Positions 62,613 to 64,000 of a DNA stretch of 64,000 nucleotides are shown in pieces (the first letter of the stretch is position 1; each line of letters begins with the position of its first letter). The notes beneath the pieces were generated by a model. It had not been told where the DNA came from and did no database searches. It worked only from the letters and a program-made list of their open reading frames with translations. The stretch spans positions 1 through 64,000 of the forward strand of contig JAHBWG010000020.1 of NCBI GenBank assembly GCA_019637095.1, read 5' to 3'. The translations under genes were made by a program, and so were the position numbers. The DNA comes from Sandaracinaceae bacterium. GTDB taxonomy: Bacteria; Myxococcota_A; Polyangia; Polyangiales; Sandaracinaceae.

Positions 62613-63443
62613 ATGAAGCGCATTGGTTGGGCGGCGCTCGCCGTCGTGTGGCTCGCCGCGGGCTCCGCGCGCGCCTACCTGATCGATCTCAACGACGCGC
62701 GCGTGACCGACCCGGGGCGCATGGAGATCGAGTTCCAGCCGGCGGGCTACTACATGACGCTGCTCGGCGAGGAGGAGCGATACCTCATCGCCCCGTCGAT
62801 GCAGTGGTCGATCGGCCTCGCGACGGACTGGGACCTCCTGCACCTCACGCGCGGCTACGTGCGGCTCGACGACGCCGACGAGCCGCCCTACTCCATCCAG
62901 GAGCACTTCGTCGCGGTGCGCCGGATGCTCGTGAACGGCGCCTACAACGACGACGAGCTCGAGGGCCCCTCGCTCGCGCTCCAGATCGGCGTGTACATCC
63001 CGGGCGCCCTCGGGCCCGACAACTTCGGTTCCTCGGTGGCGATCCTCTTCGGCTGGGGCACCGACGCGGGCTCGTTCCACGCGAACGTGTGGCTCACGTA
63101 CACGCAGTACGAGACGATCGACGTGTTCTCGACCGTGATGTACGAGGGCCCGCCCGACTGGCCGCTGCGCCCGACCGCCGAGCTCTACCTCGACGTCGAC
63201 GACGGGCAGCCGTACGCGAGCGGCCTGGTCGGCGCGCTCCTCGACATCACCGACGACTTCCTCCTGCAGGCCGGCGTGCGCGTCGGCGGCTGGGAGGACT
63301 ACGCAGACCTCGAGATCCGCCTCTCGAGCTTCATCGGCTGGGACCCGGCGCCAGGCTCGCGCGCGAGCGATCCCGGCGACGAGGCCCGCGCTCGGCCCGC
63401 GCCCCCGACGCTGGCGCGAGCCCGCCTGGCCATGCGCCGGTGA
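62613..63443 (+). CDS. Exported beta-rich protein, probably outer membrane
   Basis: 276 aa. A signal peptide ends SARA (about residue 21), then YLIDLNDARVTDPGRMEIEF and alternating strands rich in aromatic residues (FHANVWLTYTQYETIDVFSTVMYEG; LLQAGVRVGGWEDYADLEI). This is the pattern of a small transmembrane beta-barrel. The final 35 residues are Pro/Ala/Arg-rich. No family recognised. It diverges from the Gld-type operon across 47 bases, so shared control is possible. Confidence 0.7.
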   Translation: MKRIGWAALAVVWLAAGSARAYLIDLNDARVTDPGRMEIEFQPAGYYMTLLGEEERYLIAPSMQWSIGLATDWDLLHLTRGYVRLDDADEPPYSIQEHFVAVRRMLVNGAYNDDELEGPSLALQIGVYIPGALGPDNFGSSVAILFGWGTDAGSFHANVWLTYTQYETIDVFSTVMYEGPPDWPLRPTAELYLDVDDGQPYASGLVGALLDITDDFLLQAGVRVGGWEDYADLEIRLSSFIGWDPAPGSRASDPGDEARARPAPPTLARARLAMRR

Positions 63444-63559
63444 GGGTCTGCGACCTACGCCGAGCGTCCTGGCGACCTCGCGCCTTCGCGCGAGATCTCC
63501 TCCGCGCCGGCGCACAGAGACGAGCGCGCGCACGGGGGCGCGTTTGCTAGAGTCGCGGC

Positions 63560-64000
63560 ATGGCCCAGGTCCCCACCCCCGTGAACGAGCCGGTCGGGCA
63601 GTACGCGCCGGGCTCCCGAGAGCGCGCGTCGCTGAAGGCGGCGCTCGACGCCGTCGCGCGCGAGCGCGTCGAGATCCCCGCGATGATCGGCGGCGAGGCG
63701 GTGCGCGCGGGCCGCGCGATGGACGTCGTGATGCCGCACGCGCACGCGCACGTCCTCGCGACGGCGCACGCGGCGCGGCCCGAGGACGTCGGGCGCGCGA
63801 TCGAGCGCGCGGTCGAGGCGCGGCGCGAGTGGTCCCGGACGCGGTTCGAGGATCGCGCGGCGGTGTTCCTGCGCGCCGCCGAGCTCTTGACGACGACGTG
63901 GCGCGACCGCGTCAACGCCGCTTGCATGCTCGGACAGAGCAAGACGTGCTTCCAGTCCGAGATCGACGCGGTGTGCGAGCTCGCGGACTTCTGGCGCTTC
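63560..64000 (+). CDS. pruA: 1-pyrroline-5-carboxylate (glutamate semialdehyde) dehydrogenase, N-terminal part
   Basis: Runs off the right edge after 147 residues. NEPVGQYAPGSRERASLKAA, IPAMIGGEAVR, AIERAVEARREWSRTRFEDRA, LGQSKTCFQSEIDAVCELAD and FWRF align with the N-terminal region of the ALDH4A1/PruA type, the aldehyde dehydrogenase that makes glutamate from proline-derived semialdehyde. The NAD-binding and catalytic Cys regions lie beyond the window. ATG 63560. Confidence 0.88.
   Translation, partial: MAQVPTPVNEPVGQYAPGSRERASLKAALDAVARERVEIPAMIGGEAVRAGRAMDVVMPHAHAHVLATAHAARPEDVGRAIERAVEARREWSRTRFEDRAAVFLRAAELLTTTWRDRVNAACMLGQSKTCFQSEIDAVCELADFWRF

Overview
The window is a very GC-rich bacterial chromosome segment (roughly three quarters G+C by eye, with strong G/C preference at third codon positions). 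The lipoproteins carry Asp-Ala-Gly-rich linkers after the lipobox, there is a large Ser/Thr protein kinase, and DUF222/HNH and Uma2 genes are present. Together these suggest a myxobacterium of the Polyangia type (Sandaracinus-like). That placement is inference from style and gene content; no rRNA or tRNA gene was seen.

Layout. 1-1465: a minus-strand set of small membrane proteins ending in a PspB-like protein cut by the window edge. 1732-4838: an SDR, a PlsC-type acyltransferase, a TetR regulator and a divergent fatty-acid-hydroxylase-like gene, with a palindromic operator candidate between the last two. 4892-11004: an esterase lipoprotein, moaB, lgt, a split long-chain alcohol oxidase, a glutaminyl cyclase and a LOG/SLOG protein. 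11161-24323: a TPR protein, metG, a ThuA-domain lipoprotein, a GT-C-like glycosyltransferase, ybaK, kefF-kefC, argB, an acyl thioesterase and hslVU.

24530-34590 is the most distinctive native region. A Tat-exported lipoprotein gene is followed by eight genes whose stops and starts overlap by 4 bases: a ketosynthase fused to a degenerate second ketosynthase, an acyl carrier protein fused to a GcvT-like domain, a ketoreductase, a malonyltransferase-like protein, a FabZ/FabA-like dehydratase, a beta-propeller lipoprotein, a halogenase-family flavoprotein and a DUF1702-like protein. I read this as an iterative type II fatty acid/polyketide system making an unknown acyl product that is modified or delivered to the envelope.

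34738-40337: a minus-strand set of yggX, a membrane-anchored MutS-family ATPase and a huge HEAT-like/kinase protein. 40437-41985: two tandem paralogous lipoproteins. 42163-49496 is an accessory island of about 7.3 kb. Two direct copies (about 90% identical) of a ~225-bp segment flank it; the segment joins the 3' end of a lipoprotein gene to the 5' end of an amino-acid permease. Inside are a HEPN-domain gene broken by a complete IS (terminal inverted repeats and a 7-8 bp target duplication visible; removing the IS restores the frame), an unknown gene, a frameshifted osmC relic, a beta-propeller protein and a DUF222/HNH protein.

49561-57182: the intact permease, Uma2, a hypothetical protein, xerC-like, a YqiA-like esterase, a CBS-pair protein, polyphosphate:AMP phosphotransferase and a MazF/ribbon-helix-helix pair. 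Two intergenic spaces here carry arrays of short perfect hairpins. 57493-62565: a four-gene Gld-type ABC transporter operon. 62613-64000: a beta-rich exported protein and the 5' part of pruA.
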